Shown one piece after another: positions 5,797 to 6,049 of a DNA stretch of 6,049 bases (within the stretch, counting starts at the first letter, position 1; every line of letters starts with the position of its first letter). The stretch is from assembly GCA_008501565.1 (NCBI GenBank), contig QQUL01000154.1:1-6049 (forward strand). Direction: 5' to 3'. Both the position numbers and the translations under genes were made by a program. Source of the DNA: Armatimonadota bacterium (GTDB lineage: Bacteria; Actinomycetota; Acidimicrobiia; Spongiisociales; UBA5794). A model generated the notes under the pieces. That model made no database searches and was not told the origin of the DNA. It worked only from the letters and a program-made list of their open reading frames with translations.

Positions 5797-6049
5797 CTAT
5801 TCGGCGAGAACACGGATCTCGTGGAGGATCACCCACCCATCCATGCGGGTCGTCTCGACCCGGACAATTCGGACATCGGATGTCGGATCGAATGTGACGG
5901 TCAGTACTTCGCCTTGTTTCGCGTCTGCCTTGACTTCCCCTACCAGGTCGCCCTTGCCTGACTCGTCGGCCCCTCGTAGATACACGCGGTGGGTCTGGGG
6001 ACCGGGAGGGGAAACATGTCCGATGAGGATCTCGACGCTGCCAACCGTG
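5797..6049 (-). CDS. F5/8-type (discoidin-like) domain protein, C-terminal part only
   Basis: Only the last 83 residues are visible. The frame is open from the right edge (first full codon at 6048-6046) to the TAG at 5797-5799, so the gene starts outside the window; an in-frame GTG at 5985 is not the real start because the β-rich sequence continues before it (TVGSVEILIGHVSPPGPQTH). The segment DPTSDVRIVRVETTRMDGWVILHEIRV has the alternating hydrophobic pattern and closing 'R.V.i.T….GWv.l.EI.V' of galactose-binding-like F5/8 type C domains, which often bind carbohydrates or surfaces in secreted proteins. What lies N-terminal (for example an enzyme or a membrane anchor) cannot be seen. The domain call is a resemblance by eye, of moderate certainty. 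Confidence 0.7.
   Translation of the reverse strand, partial: TVGSVEILIGHVSPPGPQTHRVYLRGADESGKGDLVGEVKADAKQGEVLTVTFDPTSDVRIVRVETTRMDGWVILHEIRVLAE

Noticed and set aside
5308..5961. Plus-strand open frame (217 codons) across the lipoprotein and its promoter
   Set aside because: Low-complexity Ser/Pro product opposite a well-supported lipoprotein gene with promoter and ribosome binding site.

Overview
The window looks like ordinary chromosomal DNA from a high-GC bacterium, most likely an actinobacterium and perhaps of the Acidimicrobiia type. I infer this from the G+C-rich third positions, the GTG starts, the Thr/Pro-rich linker of a DPC-type lipoprotein, possible leaderless promoters, and homologues that are familiar from actinobacteria. 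The lineage is inference. The window is almost fully coding: the longest gap between genes is under 100 bases. I see no tRNA, rRNA, CRISPR array, insertion sequence or integrase.

The left half is read rightward. A kinase of the APH/hydroxylysine-kinase type enters from the left edge; its true start lies outside the window. It overlaps by 11 bases a class-III PLP enzyme that resembles the ethanolamine-phosphate / 5-phosphohydroxylysine phospho-lyases. Together they look like a 'phosphorylate an amino alcohol, then eliminate phosphate' catabolic pair. Next comes a potassium-channel-like membrane protein with a TLGYGD selectivity filter. It is followed by a small antitoxin-like protein. Where a MazF-type toxin would be expected there is only a 15-codon, MazF-like beginning that ends in a stop. 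A complete VOC (glyoxalase/bleomycin-resistance-type) gene starts inside that fragment.

The right half is read leftward and meets the left half in an 18-base convergent junction at 3905-3922. From right to left it contains the C-terminal part of a protein with an F5/8-type (discoidin-like) fold, cut by the window edge; a secreted lipoprotein with a strong promoter and ribosome binding site; a GyrI-like small-molecule-binding protein 17 bases behind it, probably cotranscribed; and a four-helix membrane protein of unknown function.

The most interesting points are the apparently decapitated toxin-antitoxin locus with a VOC gene fused onto the toxin start, the kinase/phospho-lyase pair, and a marked excess of GATC across the window. 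I found no clear sign of a wholly new multi-gene system.
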